Positions 43,870 to 54,317 of a stretch of DNA of 64,000 nt are shown in pieces; within the stretch, counting starts at the first letter, position 1; the number at the start of each line of letters is the position of its first letter. Made by a program: the position numbers and the translations under genes. Under the pieces are notes generated by a model that had not been told where the DNA came from, did no database searches, and worked only from the letters and a program-made list of their open reading frames with translations. The DNA comes from Oscillospiraceae bacterium (lineage in GTDB: Bacteria > Bacillota > Clostridia > Oscillospirales > UBA929): NCBI GenBank assembly GCA_009780275.1, contig WRAI01000001.1, forward strand, positions 86,363 through 150,362. Direction: 5' to 3'.

Positions 43870-44754
43870 TTACCAAGTCGTTCCCTTGGTATTTATCCGC
43901 GAGCGCGGTCCTTTGACTAAAAACACAGATGCTACAATGCTTGCAGGAAACAGCAATAGCATTATCATGCTGCCTAAGATGCCGGAGCCTCCAAGCCGAG
44001 TAAGTAGCGGTGCGATAAAATAGTTGCTTCCGTTGAAACTCATATGTACGATAATGACTGCCATCAATGATCCCGTGCGATGGTAGATATATGCCAACAA
44101 CACACCGATAACCGCAGCGTATATGCCTTGCTGAAAATTCCAATACTGACGGCTAAAATCAAGGTGTATCACCCCGAACGCTATTGCCTGTAACGCCAAT
44201 GCTGCTTTAAGTGGCATTATTTTTTTCGATGCCGCGAACATGCCTGCGCGGAACGCCACTTCTTCAACAATCGGTGCCATGATAACAGTAAAAATAAACT
44301 GAAAAATCCATGGGCTACGTGTCAGCATTGCCATGCGTTCGACATACTCTGCATGCGCTGTTTCCGATGGAAAGGCAATTGAGAATATCGTGAAGAAGAA
44401 TACTGTAGACATCCATAGCGTGATGCCGCAAAAAAAGCCTTTCACGGCCTCTTCCGGCGAAACTTTTAAGTTGAACTGCCCTGGCAAGTGGAATCTTGTA
44501 TGCCGAATTAACATCCAAAAGCCAATGATCAGCAATAAATAGACCACGCCCGGCAGTATGTTAAGCAGGGCGAGGTTATGCAGCCATGTCGCATCTGCAA
44601 TTTCGTGCGTTGGACTGACATGAGAAACAAACGCTGCGCCAAGCTGGATAATCAGCCGCTGTAATCGGCTGTAAACAAACGGAAACAGTACCGTTGCAGC
44701 GGCGAAATACCAAAAAGTGCCGCTTGTGATTGATGGGCGTTGTTCTTGTTGCAT
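43870..44754 (-). CDS. CPBP family intramembrane metalloprotease
   Basis: 294 residues with about seven or eight membrane helices. The ABI/CPBP signature is clear: APIVEEVAFRAGMF (EExxxR), AFGVIHLDFSRQYWN (first His motif) and VIIVHMSFNGSNYF (second His motif), the residues that hold the metal in this Rce1-related family. In bacteria such proteins serve in bacteriocin immunity or prenyl-type processing; here the gene is translationally coupled (1-nt overlap, AGGAGG) to the prenyl diphosphate synthase gene. Confidence 0.9.
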   Translation of the reverse strand: MQQEQRPSITSGTFWYFAAATVLFPFVYSRLQRLIIQLGAAFVSHVSPTHEIADATWLHNLALLNILPGVVYLLLIIGFWMLIRHTRFHLPGQFNLKVSPEEAVKGFFCGITLWMSTVFFFTIFSIAFPSETAHAEYVERMAMLTRSPWIFQFIFTVIMAPIVEEVAFRAGMFAASKKIMPLKAALALQAIAFGVIHLDFSRQYWNFQQGIYAAVIGVLLAYIYHRTGSLMAVIIVHMSFNGSNYFIAPLLTRLGGSGILGSMIMLLLFPASIVASVFLVKGPRSRINTKGTTW

Positions 44755-45635
44755 TATTTCCTCCTGTCGAGAATCCCCTCAGCAAGGCTCGTCAAAACAT
44801 TTGCACTATCATAACATGTAATGGACTGTTTGGCAATCGCCAATTGTCGCGATGCCGCGGCTTTTGCGCCGTCTAATCCGAGTGCCGACACAAATGTGGC
44901 CTTGCCGTCGCGCACGTCCTTGCCGGCTGATTTACCCAACTCTTTAGACGTTGCCGTGACATCTAAAATGTCATCGGTAATCTGAAACAGCAGCCCCAAT
45001 GCCTCGGCGTAAGACTCCAACGCTATATAGAGCTCAGCGTCGCTTACGGGGCTTTTTTGTGCAGCAAGACAGCCCAGCCGTACCGCCAATTTTAGTAAAC
45101 AACCTGTCTTTAACGATTGCAATTTGTATAAAGTTTTAAGTGGCAGTTCAGTTTGTAATCGCTCCGATTGCAGATCTATCATCTGCCCGCCCATCATTCC
45201 GCGCACGCCGGCATAGACACTCAATGAGCGTAAGGATTCGACAAGTGAGCCAGACGGCAATTTTGCGCTTGCGGCAATCTCAAAGGCAAAGATCATTAAA
45301 GCGTCGCCGGCAAGCAACGCCGTTTCTTCGTCAAATTGTACATGGCAGGTTGGCTGCCCGCGCCGCATGGTATCGTTGTCCATGCAGGGCAGATCATCGT
45401 GAATCAGTGACGAAACGTGCAGACATTCGACCGCTAATGCCAGCGGCATGCTTGCTTCTTCATTGCCGCCCAGCATATCGGAAACAGCAAGCGTGAGAAA
45501 AGGGCGGATGCGCTTGCCCGGTGCGAGTGCACTGTAATTCATGGCGTTCCACAGGCGTTGGTAGTCCTCATCCTTGTGGGCGAGTGCGCGGCGCAATGCA
45601 TCGTCAATGCGCGTGGCAGTGGTCGATAGGTTCAT
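44754..45635 (-). CDS. ispA: Geranyl/farnesyl diphosphate synthase
   Basis: 293 residues; condenses isopentenyl diphosphate with allylic diphosphates. SLIHDDLPCMDNDTMRRG holds the first DDxxxxD motif and QITDDILDVTATSKELGKSAG the second. PGKRIRPFLTLAV and GGQMIDLQSE are typical of the IspA type. It overlaps addA by 4 nt, and the CPBP gene downstream. Confidence 0.94.
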   Translation of the reverse strand: MNLSTTATRIDDALRRALAHKDEDYQRLWNAMNYSALAPGKRIRPFLTLAVSDMLGGNEEASMPLALAVECLHVSSLIHDDLPCMDNDTMRRGQPTCHVQFDEETALLAGDALMIFAFEIAASAKLPSGSLVESLRSLSVYAGVRGMMGGQMIDLQSERLQTELPLKTLYKLQSLKTGCLLKLAVRLGCLAAQKSPVSDAELYIALESYAEALGLLFQITDDILDVTATSKELGKSAGKDVRDGKATFVSALGLDGAKAAASRQLAIAKQSITCYDSANVLTSLAEGILDRRK

Positions 45636-48600
45636 GGTAATATCCTCATAGTCTTTCCAATTGATGTATAATACAACAGTGCCTCTATAACAGGTTCGCC
45701 AGTCATGCGCGACAGCGCGACAGCATATGCTTCAATTTGCGGACGATACCGCTCGCTGTGCGTCCGCTCTTCGCCCACTTTGACGGCATCAGTTTTGTAA
45801 TCAACAATCACCCAGCCGTTACCTTCGTGGAAGCAGCAGTCAATGACGCCTTGTAATAACTGCTCTTCGCCATGCCCGGCATCAAGTAATAATGAAAACT
45901 TTTTCTCACGCCAGATCGTGTCGCTACGCTGCAATCGCCGCGACAGCGAACTGTTGGAGAATTTGAAGAGTAGCGTTGGACGCAAGGCCTCACGTTGCTG
46001 CGACGTGATGATTCCCTCCGCGGCAAGGCCGTCGAGTTCGGCATTGCAACCGTCGAGGCTGCCACAACGCGCCAAATTGGCGTGCTGCAACGCCAAATGT
46101 GCCGCTGACCCGCGTTCGACGGCAGTCAACCCACGTGCCTCTTGCGCAAATTGCGGCCTGTCAAACACAAATTCAAGCTCTGGTGCCGTATCCTCTGCCA
46201 ATTCCGGGTCGCACCACAGTCCGCGTAACTCAGTTGCCGTGACTTTGGAGGGTAATGACGTTGCAGCAGTGTAGGGATAGATGAAGTTTAGCAAATCTTT
46301 GCATTGCTGTTGTATGGGCAAATTGTGTTCGCCCATGATGGTGGGCTCTTTTTCTGTGCCATTGGTATAAGTTGCAGACGAACATAGTTCGCCCCTGCAC
46401 ATTTTCGTCTCATTTTTTGAAAGAACAATCTTACACACCTTGCCATGCCCACACAGAGCATCAACCAGCCACCAAGCATAACTCTTCCGTGCCGCAACTT
46501 GCAATGGCGACAGTGCATTGCGGCGCGGCGCGGCGAGTTGTTCAAGTGCTTTCTCTACACGGAACAAATTTGTTTCTGTTGCCGTCATAACCAGCTGTCG
46601 CTCGGCTCGCGTCATAGCGACGTAGAGTAAGCGCATCTCTTCGGCGCGCATATCGGCATGCAGCCGCGCCGCGATACAGCGGTGAGCGGTCGTTTCATAG
46701 GTGTGCGTGCGGTCTTGGTTGATGAGCGTTAGGCCGATGCCGAGCGCGGGGTGGATGAGCAGCGGCGGACTGTCGATGTGCGTGACGTTGAATTGTCCGC
46801 TGCAATTGGCTAGGAAAACATAAGGGAATTCCAGCCCCTTCGAGCCATGGATAGTCATAATATGCACGCCCTCTTGTGTATTGTCGGGCGCATCGATTTC
46901 ATAGCCATCTTGCGCCAGTTTGCGCAGAAATACTAAAAAGGCAAACAATCCACCGCGGCATTGATTTTCAAAGTCTTGTGCCATATCAAGCAGCAACGTC
47001 AAGTGGTGTCGGCAACGAGTGCCCATCGGCTGCGCGGTATAGCGCGGCAACATATGCGTTTGCTGCATAATGTGCCACGTCAGTTGCCCTACACCCATAT
47101 CGGGCGCTAAAAAGCGCAGGCGTTGAATGTCGTGGTAAGCTTGCGCCCACGATGTGCCTTGCGACTGTGAGGCCTCCATAGCCTGGTAGAAATTGCTGTC
47201 GGGCGCATAGCCGCGCAGTTCTGCCAAATCATCGGCGGTGCACATATACAGCGGACTGCGCAGTACAGCAATTAGTGCGGCGTCTTCGGTAGGGTTGTTG
47301 AGGATGGACAGGTAACTGAGCAGCACGAGTGCCTCAGGGTAGTCGAACAAGTTATTTCGCCCCTTAACGCGATAGGGGATGCCGTGGTCGCGCAACGCCT
47401 TTTCAAAAATAAATTGTACGCTAGTTTTGCGCAGCAAGATGGCGCAATCGGAGGGTGTGACGTTGTCTTGTTGGCAGAGTTGGGCAATCTGTGCGGCAAT
47501 CCAGTCGGCTTCGCGGGTGAGGCGACCGTCGCCTGCAAGATTATCATCAGGGGTGTTGTTGTCATCGGGGGTGTTGAATAATACGAGTTGCGGCGTTGGC
47601 ATATCGTCGAAAGTTTTATCCGTCTGCAAATATTCGCGTGAAGTGTAGTCCATTTCGCCGACCGACTTTGTCATGATTTGCGAAAATACCGTGTTGACGA
47701 GGTCAATGATTTTTGGCTGTGAGCGGAAATTTTGGCTGAGGAGGATACGGCGGGGATGTCGCCTGTGGGCGGGAAAATCACCCGCCGTTGCGACGGCACC
47801 CTCTTTGCAAAGAGGGCTGAGGTTGGCTACGTCCTCTCCTTGCCCTCTTTCGCAAAAGAGGGTGCCCTCCGCAGAGGGCGGGTGATTTTCCTCCGCGTCC
47901 CCTACATCAATATCCTCATAACTATGATACTTATCCAAAAACAACTGCGGCTCTGCCAGCCGAAAGCGGTAAATCGACTGCCGTACGTCGCCCACCCAGA
48001 AGATGTTGTGTCCGCTTTGTGACAACGCTGTAATTAGCTTTTCCTGCAACGCGCTGATGTCTTGTACCTCGTCAACGCACACCTCGACAAACCGTCCGCT
48101 GACTTCTTGCGCGATGTTTTTATCTTGCAGCAGCTGCAGTGATAAATGTTCTAAATCGTTGAACGTCAAGACGTTGAGCCGGCGCTTTTCTTGCCGCAAT
48201 GCCTCATCCAGCTGCAATGCCGCTTGGCACAATCCGACTACAACAGGTTGTGCATTCTTTTCCTGTATGGCAATCTCGTCATGGCTCAACACCATAGTTC
48301 TTTTCAGTGATTTATGCAAGTCTTTCCACTCTTCGCGGACAGGTTTGCACTGCTCTTGCAAATCCTTGACAAGCTCTTTTTCGGCTTTTTTACCGTTGCC
48401 GCGCAGTGTGTCGGGGATGTAGTCAAATGCTTTGTCACGCAAGGCATCCCAGCTGATGTCTGCCGCTTGTCGAAACTCCTTGGCGTGCTGCAAGTCAATC
48501 GTGAATGTGCCAATGTATTTTTCATATAAATCCGGGTCGGCTTGCAATTGCGCCAACGCCGATTGTAAGCTGTCGATAGCGGCGTCAAGTTGTGCGGCGG

Positions 48601-49234
48601 CGCGTTGCAGATAATCGTTTGATGTACTGTCAATCCGGGGACGACAGTTGTTTGACCCGTGCGTCATGTGTTTCAGCCAATCACGCGGATCGGCGTGGGC
48701 GCAAGCGGCGGTGTGGAGCTTGGCAACCCATTCGCCGAGTTGTCTGTCGTCGCGCACATCGATGGTGTTGGCGATGAGTGCTTGAAATTCGGGTGAATCT
48801 TGCGCGTAGCAATCGTCCAGCACGCGGTCGAGCATACGGGCTTCAATGTGCGCCTGTTCTTGACGGTCACACAATCGAAAGTCGGCGGCAATGCCGCACA
48901 ATGCCGCCTTTTCGCGCAGTAGTTTACTACAAAAGGCGTGGATGGTGTCAATGCTGCACAGCGGCAGGCGGGCGTATTGTCGTGCCCAAATGTTGTTGTG
49001 CGGCTCGGCGTTCATGCGTTCAAGGATGAGCGTTGCCAAGCGTCCGCGCATTTCGCACGCTGCTGCTTTAGTGAATGTCACGATGAGGAATTTTTCCAAA
49101 TCGACGCCCTCAGATAGATATTTCATGATGCGCTCAACCAATACGCGCGTCTTGCCCGAGCCGGCGGCGGCGCTGACGAGCAAGGCGCTGCCGCGTGTGT
49201 TAACGGCCTGCTGTTGGGCGGTTGTCAAATTCAT
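45632..49234 (-). CDS. addA: ATP-dependent helicase/nuclease subunit A, with in-frame palindromic insertion
   Basis: 1200 residues. UvrD-like helicase: SAAAGSGKTRVLVERIM (Walker A), DEVQDISALQEKLI (Walker B), LSQNFRSQPKIIDLVN, MTIHGSKGLEFPYVF. C-terminal nuclease: WVIVDYKTDAVKV. With AddB it resects double-strand breaks and responds to Chi. Between the helicase motif ending KYHSYED and ILLSQNFRS lie about 40 extra residues (GDAEENHPPSAEGTLF ...) encoded by a 120-bp palindromic element (47772-47891). The reading frame is kept. Overlaps both addB and ispA by 4 nt. Confidence 0.95.
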   Translation of the reverse strand: MNLTTAQQQAVNTRGSALLVSAAAGSGKTRVLVERIMKYLSEGVDLEKFLIVTFTKAAACEMRGRLATLILERMNAEPHNNIWARQYARLPLCSIDTIHAFCSKLLREKAALCGIAADFRLCDRQEQAHIEARMLDRVLDDCYAQDSPEFQALIANTIDVRDDRQLGEWVAKLHTAACAHADPRDWLKHMTHGSNNCRPRIDSTSNDYLQRAAAQLDAAIDSLQSALAQLQADPDLYEKYIGTFTIDLQHAKEFRQAADISWDALRDKAFDYIPDTLRGNGKKAEKELVKDLQEQCKPVREEWKDLHKSLKRTMVLSHDEIAIQEKNAQPVVVGLCQAALQLDEALRQEKRRLNVLTFNDLEHLSLQLLQDKNIAQEVSGRFVEVCVDEVQDISALQEKLITALSQSGHNIFWVGDVRQSIYRFRLAEPQLFLDKYHSYEDIDVGDAEENHPPSAEGTLFCERGQGEDVANLSPLCKEGAVATAGDFPAHRRHPRRILLSQNFRSQPKIIDLVNTVFSQIMTKSVGEMDYTSREYLQTDKTFDDMPTPQLVLFNTPDDNNTPDDNLAGDGRLTREADWIAAQIAQLCQQDNVTPSDCAILLRKTSVQFIFEKALRDHGIPYRVKGRNNLFDYPEALVLLSYLSILNNPTEDAALIAVLRSPLYMCTADDLAELRGYAPDSNFYQAMEASQSQGTSWAQAYHDIQRLRFLAPDMGVGQLTWHIMQQTHMLPRYTAQPMGTRCRHHLTLLLDMAQDFENQCRGGLFAFLVFLRKLAQDGYEIDAPDNTQEGVHIMTIHGSKGLEFPYVFLANCSGQFNVTHIDSPPLLIHPALGIGLTLINQDRTHTYETTAHRCIAARLHADMRAEEMRLLYVAMTRAERQLVMTATETNLFRVEKALEQLAAPRRNALSPLQVAARKSYAWWLVDALCGHGKVCKIVLSKNETKMCRGELCSSATYTNGTEKEPTIMGEHNLPIQQQCKDLLNFIYPYTAATSLPSKVTATELRGLWCDPELAEDTAPELEFVFDRPQFAQEARGLTAVERGSAAHLALQHANLARCGSLDGCNAELDGLAAEGIITSQQREALRPTLLFKFSNSSLSRRLQRSDTIWREKKFSLLLDAGHGEEQLLQGVIDCCFHEGNGWVIVDYKTDAVKVGEERTHSERYRPQIEAYAVALSRMTGEPVIEALLYYTSIGKTMRILP
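47772..47891. repeat. 120-bp palindromic element inserted inside addA
   Basis: Perfect 15-bp outer arms GGAAAATCACCCGCC (47772-47786) and GGCGGGTGATTTTCC (47877-47891); inner arms include GCACCCTCTTT with AAAGAGGGTGC. The length is exactly 40 codons, so the frame is preserved. MITE-like in form. Confidence 0.8.
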
Positions 49235-52200
49235 TTTTCCAACCTCCCCACAATCTCATCCGGCTTTAACCGCGTAAAGTGCCGCGACTTTTCGCAATCG
49301 CGGTCAAATTGGCAGGCGTTTTTGAAGTCGCAATACTCGCACACCAGCTTCTTTTCACGCACAAGCGGCTCAGCCTGCAATGCGCCGCCGTGAATTTCAT
49401 GTGCCAGTTGCTCGATGATTTTTTTGACGTGTATTTGCATTTTGCCCCACGTTTCCAGTGACGTGAGTAAGTAGCTGTCGCCCTGTTTTTTGGGCAAGAA
49501 TCGTGCGCCGGGGTTGGCTTCCATAGCCGTCAACAAACTTTCGTTGTCAAGCAGCAACCCAGAGCGGCGAAGCTTATCGTCGGGATTGTCGCCCTCCTTG
49601 ACAATCGCCTCATGGACAGGCACGTAGAGCAGTCCCGCGAGTTTTGCATCACGGTTCACCAGCTTGTCAATGCCCAGCGTGTAGAGAAATAATTGCAGTG
49701 ACAACCCATGGTACAAGTCGTTGAGCGAGAATCCGTTGCGCCCGCTCTTGTAATCGACCACGCGCAGATATAGTTTGCCGTCGCACTCGTAGCCATCGAC
49801 GCGGTCAATGACGCCGCGCAGGGTCAGTATATCGCGGTTTTCTGCAGGAAATTCAAGACTGAATAGCTCTTCGATAAGTAATGGCTGAAATTGGCTCTCT
49901 TTTAATTCATCGGCAATATGCAATACCACACGCTCGGCCATGAATGTCAAACGATTGGCATAAGTTTGCAAACGATTATGGCGTTTGCTGCCAGAGGGTA
50001 AAATGGTGTCTAAGTAGATAATGGCATGGTTGTTTGCAAGCTGTGCAATCTCTTCCCGCGCAATGACTTGAAAGCCACCTTGCGCCACAACGTCACGTGT
50101 GACGCGCTCAATGACGGCATGGATAAAACTGCCGCTATCCAGTCCCGAAAAGCCGGGTTCGGGGCGTGTGCCGGCCCGTAAGCCATAGCGCATGAAATAC
50201 TGGAAACGGCACTTCTGCCACAAATCCATGCGCGTGGCCGACAACGGCGGGTTGCCGTAGAGTCGACGGGCATGGTTGAGAGACAACGGTGTGCGATGCA
50301 AATTTCGCGCGGCGTCCAGCGATTGCAAGTAGCGTTCATGGCCGCCGCGCTCTTCCAGCAAAGCGCGGGCAATGTCGCCCTCGGTGTCTTGTTGCGCTGC
50401 TGCCTCTCGCGCCGTGTCAATACTGCCGCCGATGCGCTCGGGCATCAGGGCATCAGCTGTCAGCAACGGCAAATCAAAAGCTTTGCGCCAGCCTTTGACG
50501 ATGTGATTTTCAGCGCGTTCGCCGCCGTCGGCAGGCACAACAATTGATAGCGATTCCGCCGGCAATGTTACGGCGGCGTAGAACATAAAGCGCTCACGAC
50601 TCAGCCGCTTGTCGAGTGTAGGGGTGAGGCTGTGTCCCAACATTTCAAGAAATACACGGTCACTTTCTGATAGCAATCCGCCGACTTCGGGCGGAGCGAG
50701 CAGCTCATCGTCGGCGCCCAGCAAAATCAAATGTTTTAACTGTCGTTTGCGCAGCCGATCTGTGCCGCCCACTGTCACACAGTCGAGTGATACAGGGATT
50801 GCGCCGACGTCGTAATGCGACAACGCCAGCTTGAACAGTTCGGCAAACTGCGGCAAGTTGAGTGGTAAATCGCCCAAAATATGGTGGCATTGCGTCAGCG
50901 CACGACATGCAATATCCCATAATTGTTGCGTTTCGATGGCCAATTGCTGATGCCCATTGGCATGCAATTGTGCCGCCCGTTGCTCCAACTGCGCGGCCAA
51001 CTGCAAGTCTTCGATGAATTGATATAATGCAAGCACTTGTCCTTTGCCTGTTTGACCGGCTTTGGATGTCTCGTGTAAACGCTGTAACGGTGTATATACT
51101 TTATGGCGCAGAGCATTGACGATGTTTAACTGATCGTGGTGGCATGACTCCCACTCGGCGCGATAGCCGTCGGGGTGCCACGCCCAATCTTTCGCCCACG
51201 AGTGCGGCTGCAAACGTAAGACATAGGCTTCTAGTTTGTCGCACTCACTGTTTGTCAGCCCGCTTAAACCCGTGCGCAAATAGGCAAAAACTGATTCGTA
51301 GCGAAAGCCGTTTTGCAAGCAATCAAGTGCCGATAACAATGCCGTCAAGATGGGCTTTTGCAAAATATCGGTCTTGCCGTCTGCAAACAGCGGAATACCG
51401 TACCGTGCAAAAGTGGCGGCAAGCGGCGCGTTGTAGCCGTCGATGTGTCGTGCCGTAACGGCAATATCGCGGTATCGTGCGCCGCTTGCAATGAGTTTGA
51501 CAATATGTGCCGCGGCGATGTCGCATTGTTCGCGAATATCTTGGGCGGCGTAGATGGTTACAAGCGCGTGTAAAGGCGGACTGTGTGCGCTCAAATTTTG
51601 TGCGTGGAGTGGTTCGAAGGGGGCAGTTCTTGATAGTTTGGTGGTTTTGATTTCGCGGCCGCAGTCTTGCGCCATACTTTTCAGTTGCTCAACTGTGCTG
51701 TCGGTTGTGGAAAATAGCGGATCATCATCGTGGCATAATGCAACATGTACGTCTTTTGCCTGTTCGAAAAATACGTGCAGGACGGCGAGTTCTGCCGTTG
51801 TAAATGTCACAAAGCCGTCAATAAACAAGCGCACGCCTTGCGCGTATCCACTGGCGGGCAAGAGTTCCGCCATTTGTGTCAATTCATCGCGCACGTTTGT
51901 GCCCACGCGCTCGCCGGCCGCTTGATATGCCGACAGCAACAGCGATAAATCGTGCAATTTGTTGCGCATGATGTCTTCGTCGGCAAATGTCGACGCTTCG
52001 GCGAGCAGTTCAGGTGTCAAATTGCCGCGTTGCAGCTCGTCAATGGTTTGCAGCAGCGCAGGCAAAAAGGCGTTGGTGCGCACAGTACGATAACTACTTT
52101 TCATTTGCTCACGCGCCAAATCAACGGCGAGCTTGACAATTAACTGCCGCCCGCTGTCGTCAATGCTTTTGAGTTGCTGTCCCGCCAGTTGCAACCGTGA

Positions 52201-52416
52201 CGCCAGCCGCTTAAACGTGATAACTTCGGCATATACTGCCGCGCTGTCACCGCAATGCGTGCATAGCAACCGTTCAGTCTCATGGCTGAATGTTTCAGGC
52301 ACAAGAAGTAGACAAGGTGTAGGGGCGGCGTTTTGCCGCCCGTTCGTTGCAATCATGTCAAGCAAAGCAGTACTTTTGCCGCTGCCGGCACGACCAAGGA
52401 TGAAGTTAAGAGGCAT
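49231..52416 (-). CDS. addB: ATP-dependent nuclease subunit B, with in-frame palindromic insertion
   Basis: 1061 residues; the start at 52416 (MPLNFILGRAGSGKS) has AGGAGG upstream. The N-terminal ATP loop GRAGSGKSTALLDMI is present, the nuclease motif VVDYKSGRNGF near residue 885, and CEYCDFKNACQFDRDC near the C-terminus holds three of the four [4Fe-4S] Cys residues. Ten extra residues (NGRQNAAPTP) near residue 27 are encoded by a REP-like hairpin (52320-52341) and sit in a naturally variable loop just before LLLVPETFSHE. Forms AddAB with the next gene. Confidence 0.94.
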   Translation of the reverse strand: MPLNFILGRAGSGKSTALLDMIATNGRQNAAPTPCLLLVPETFSHETERLLCTHCGDSAAVYAEVITFKRLASRLQLAGQQLKSIDDSGRQLIVKLAVDLAREQMKSSYRTVRTNAFLPALLQTIDELQRGNLTPELLAEASTFADEDIMRNKLHDLSLLLSAYQAAGERVGTNVRDELTQMAELLPASGYAQGVRLFIDGFVTFTTAELAVLHVFFEQAKDVHVALCHDDDPLFSTTDSTVEQLKSMAQDCGREIKTTKLSRTAPFEPLHAQNLSAHSPPLHALVTIYAAQDIREQCDIAAAHIVKLIASGARYRDIAVTARHIDGYNAPLAATFARYGIPLFADGKTDILQKPILTALLSALDCLQNGFRYESVFAYLRTGLSGLTNSECDKLEAYVLRLQPHSWAKDWAWHPDGYRAEWESCHHDQLNIVNALRHKVYTPLQRLHETSKAGQTGKGQVLALYQFIEDLQLAAQLEQRAAQLHANGHQQLAIETQQLWDIACRALTQCHHILGDLPLNLPQFAELFKLALSHYDVGAIPVSLDCVTVGGTDRLRKRQLKHLILLGADDELLAPPEVGGLLSESDRVFLEMLGHSLTPTLDKRLSRERFMFYAAVTLPAESLSIVVPADGGERAENHIVKGWRKAFDLPLLTADALMPERIGGSIDTAREAAAQQDTEGDIARALLEERGGHERYLQSLDAARNLHRTPLSLNHARRLYGNPPLSATRMDLWQKCRFQYFMRYGLRAGTRPEPGFSGLDSGSFIHAVIERVTRDVVAQGGFQVIAREEIAQLANNHAIIYLDTILPSGSKRHNRLQTYANRLTFMAERVVLHIADELKESQFQPLLIEELFSLEFPAENRDILTLRGVIDRVDGYECDGKLYLRVVDYKSGRNGFSLNDLYHGLSLQLFLYTLGIDKLVNRDAKLAGLLYVPVHEAIVKEGDNPDDKLRRSGLLLDNESLLTAMEANPGARFLPKKQGDSYLLTSLETWGKMQIHVKKIIEQLAHEIHGGALQAEPLVREKKLVCEYCDFKNACQFDRDCEKSRHFTRLKPDEIVGRLEK
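52320..52341. repeat. REP-like hairpin inserted inside addB
   Basis: TAGGGGCGGC-GTTTT-GCCGCCC: the same first hairpin as in pyrC (5808-5853), lacking the second hairpin. Confidence 0.75.
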
Positions 52417-52478
52417 GACTGCACCTCCTGCTGCGTAAGTGGCCGTGCCCTGCACGGCATTGTGGCTTTATGGGTGGG

Positions 52479-52508
52479 TTGACCACAGCGCTATATATAT
52501 GGTACAAT
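52479..52508 (+). promoter_or_regulatory. Promoter-like sequence facing the 3' end of ychF
   Basis: Plus strand: TTGACC, 18 nt, TACAAT, ending one base before the ychF stop codon. Nothing on the plus strand lies downstream except antisense ychF. Confidence 0.4.
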
Positions 52509-53603
52509 CTAGATGTTAAACAAAAAGTTCACAATATCCCCATCTCTCATCACATAACCCTTGCCCTCGCTGCGTAGAATCCCCGCGTCTCTTGCTGCGG
52601 CAATGCTGCCGATTTTGACAAAATCATCATAGCTCACCACCTCGGCACGGATAAAGCCGCGCTCCATATCAGTGTGGATTTTACCGGCGGCTTGTGGGGC
52701 AAGTGTCCCATTAGTGATGGTCCAAGCGCGCACTTCCGGTGCGCCGGCGGTGAGGAATGAAATGTAACCAAGCAAGTCATAACCTGCGGCAATCAGTCTA
52801 TCTAGTCCCGATTGTGCGATGCCCAATTCGTTCATAAATTCCAGCCGTTCGCCGTCGGCAAGCGTGGATAATTCGGCTTCTAGTTTGGCGCAAACGGGCA
52901 GGAGCTTGGCGTTTTCTTGGTCGGCAATAGCTTGTAGTGCGTTAAAATGTGCGTTTGCCTCAGGGTTTTGATAACCCTCTTCGTCCAAATTGGCGGCATA
53001 AATGGTGGGTTTGCCGCTGAGTAACGGCATGGAGTCAAGCAGACGTTGTACCTTATCATCGGCCTCAAAACTATTGGCGCTGCCGCCGTTGTCAAGGTGT
53101 GCCATGAGTTGTGTCAGTACTTCGGTTTCCCAAACAGCATTTTTATCGGCTGCTTTAATGAGCTTCTGCGCCTTGTCGCGGCGGCGCGTTACAATATCCA
53201 AGTCGCCCAGCGACAATTCAATATTAATGGTCTCAACATCCCGTGCCGGATCGGCATGGCCGTCAACGTGTACGACGTTGTCGTCGTCGAAACAGCGCAC
53301 GACGTGCACAATGGCATCGACTTCGCGGATATGCGATAAAAATTGATTGCCCAAACCCTCGCCTTTGCTTGCGCCGCGCACCAGCCCGGCAATGTCAACG
53401 AATTCAATGGTCGCCGGTGTGATTTTTGTGGGGTTATAAACCTCAGCCAATTCGGCAAGCCGCACATCCGGTACGATAACAACACCGATATTTGGGTCGA
53501 TGGTGCAAAACGGGTAGTTGGCAGCCTCTGCGCCTGCCTTGGTCAATGCGTTAAAAAGAGTGCTCTTGCCCACGTTGGGGAGTCCGACAATACCTAGCTT
53601 CAT
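52509..53603 (-). CDS. ychF: Redox-/ribosome-associated GTPase (ATPase) YchF
   Basis: 364 residues; start at 53603 ([17 protein letters not shown]) with AAAGGA upstream. OBG-type NTPase with the YchF-specific NFPxT-like region ([15 protein letters not shown]), [20 protein letters not shown], a helical insert, and the C-terminal TGS domain ([43 protein letters not shown]). Prefers ATP, binds ribosomes; physiological role not settled. Confidence 0.96.
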   Translation of the reverse strand: MKLGIVGLPNVGKSTLFNALTKAGAEAANYPFCTIDPNIGVVIVPDVRLAELAEVYNPTKITPATIEFVDIAGLVRGASKGEGLGNQFLSHIREVDAIVHVVRCFDDDNVVHVDGHADPARDVETINIELSLGDLDIVTRRRDKAQKLIKAADKNAVWETEVLTQLMAHLDNGGSANSFEADDKVQRLLDSMPLLSGKPTIYAANLDEEGYQNPEANAHFNALQAIADQENAKLLPVCAKLEAELSTLADGERLEFMNELGIAQSGLDRLIAAGYDLLGYISFLTAGAPEVRAWTITNGTLAPQAAGKIHTDMERGFIRAEVVSYDDFVKIGSIAAARDAGILRSEGKGYVMRDGDIVNFLFNI

Positions 53604-53702
53604 GTAAATTTTTCCTTTTGAGTTGATATAGGGGGCATGATTCTGCATCACGCTCTTATCAGTATACTAGATTTTGACACAGATGTAAACACGGAGGTTT
53701 GT

Positions 53703-54317
53703 ATGTTGACTTGTTTGATTATGGGGGCGGGTGAATTATTTGCGTCACAATCGTTGCCGACGGTTGATTTAATCGTTGCCGCTGATGGTGGGCTGATGCA
53801 TCTGCAAAAACTGGGCATTCAGCCCAATGTAATCATCGGTGACTTTGATTCGCTGGGCTTTACACCCGACGGCGAATGCGTGATTACCCTGCGGCGTGAC
53901 AAGGACGAAAGCGATATGCGTGCCGCCATTGAGCGCGCTTGGCAAGCCGGCTGCCGCGAATTTCATATCTACGGCGGCACAGGTGGGCGGCTCGACCACA
54001 CACTGGCGAACATACAATGCTTAGCCGATTTGGCGCAACGCGGCGCACGAGGATTTCTGTACGGCGAGCAGGAAATGATAACGTGTATACATAATGACGA
54101 GATGGCGTTTCCAATGGGCAGGGAAGGTACGATTTCGGCTTTCGCTCAAGGCGGCAATGCCGAAAATGTGACGCTATCTGGTTTAAAATATCCGTTAAAA
54201 AATGCTACACTGGAAAGTGCGAAGCCATTGGGACTGAGCAATGAATTTACTGGTGAAGAAGCTACGATTTCGGTGGAAAACGGGACACTGATGATAGTTT
54301 GGAGTGAAACACAATGA
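53703..54317 (+). CDS. thiN: Thiamine pyrophosphokinase
   Basis: 204 residues; ATG at 53703 has GGAGG 5 nt upstream. Makes thiamine diphosphate from thiamine and [47 protein letters not shown] and [16 protein letters not shown] are the family motifs. It overlaps hisI by 4 nt (ATGA). Confidence 0.93.
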   Translation: MLTCLIMGAGELFASQSLPTVDLIVAADGGLMHLQKLGIQPNVIIGDFDSLGFTPDGECVITLRRDKDESDMRAAIERAWQAGCREFHIYGGTGGRLDHTLANIQCLADLAQRGARGFLYGEQEMITCIHNDEMAFPMGREGTISAFAQGGNAENVTLSGLKYPLKNATLESAKPLGLSNEFTGEEATISVENGTLMIVWSETQ

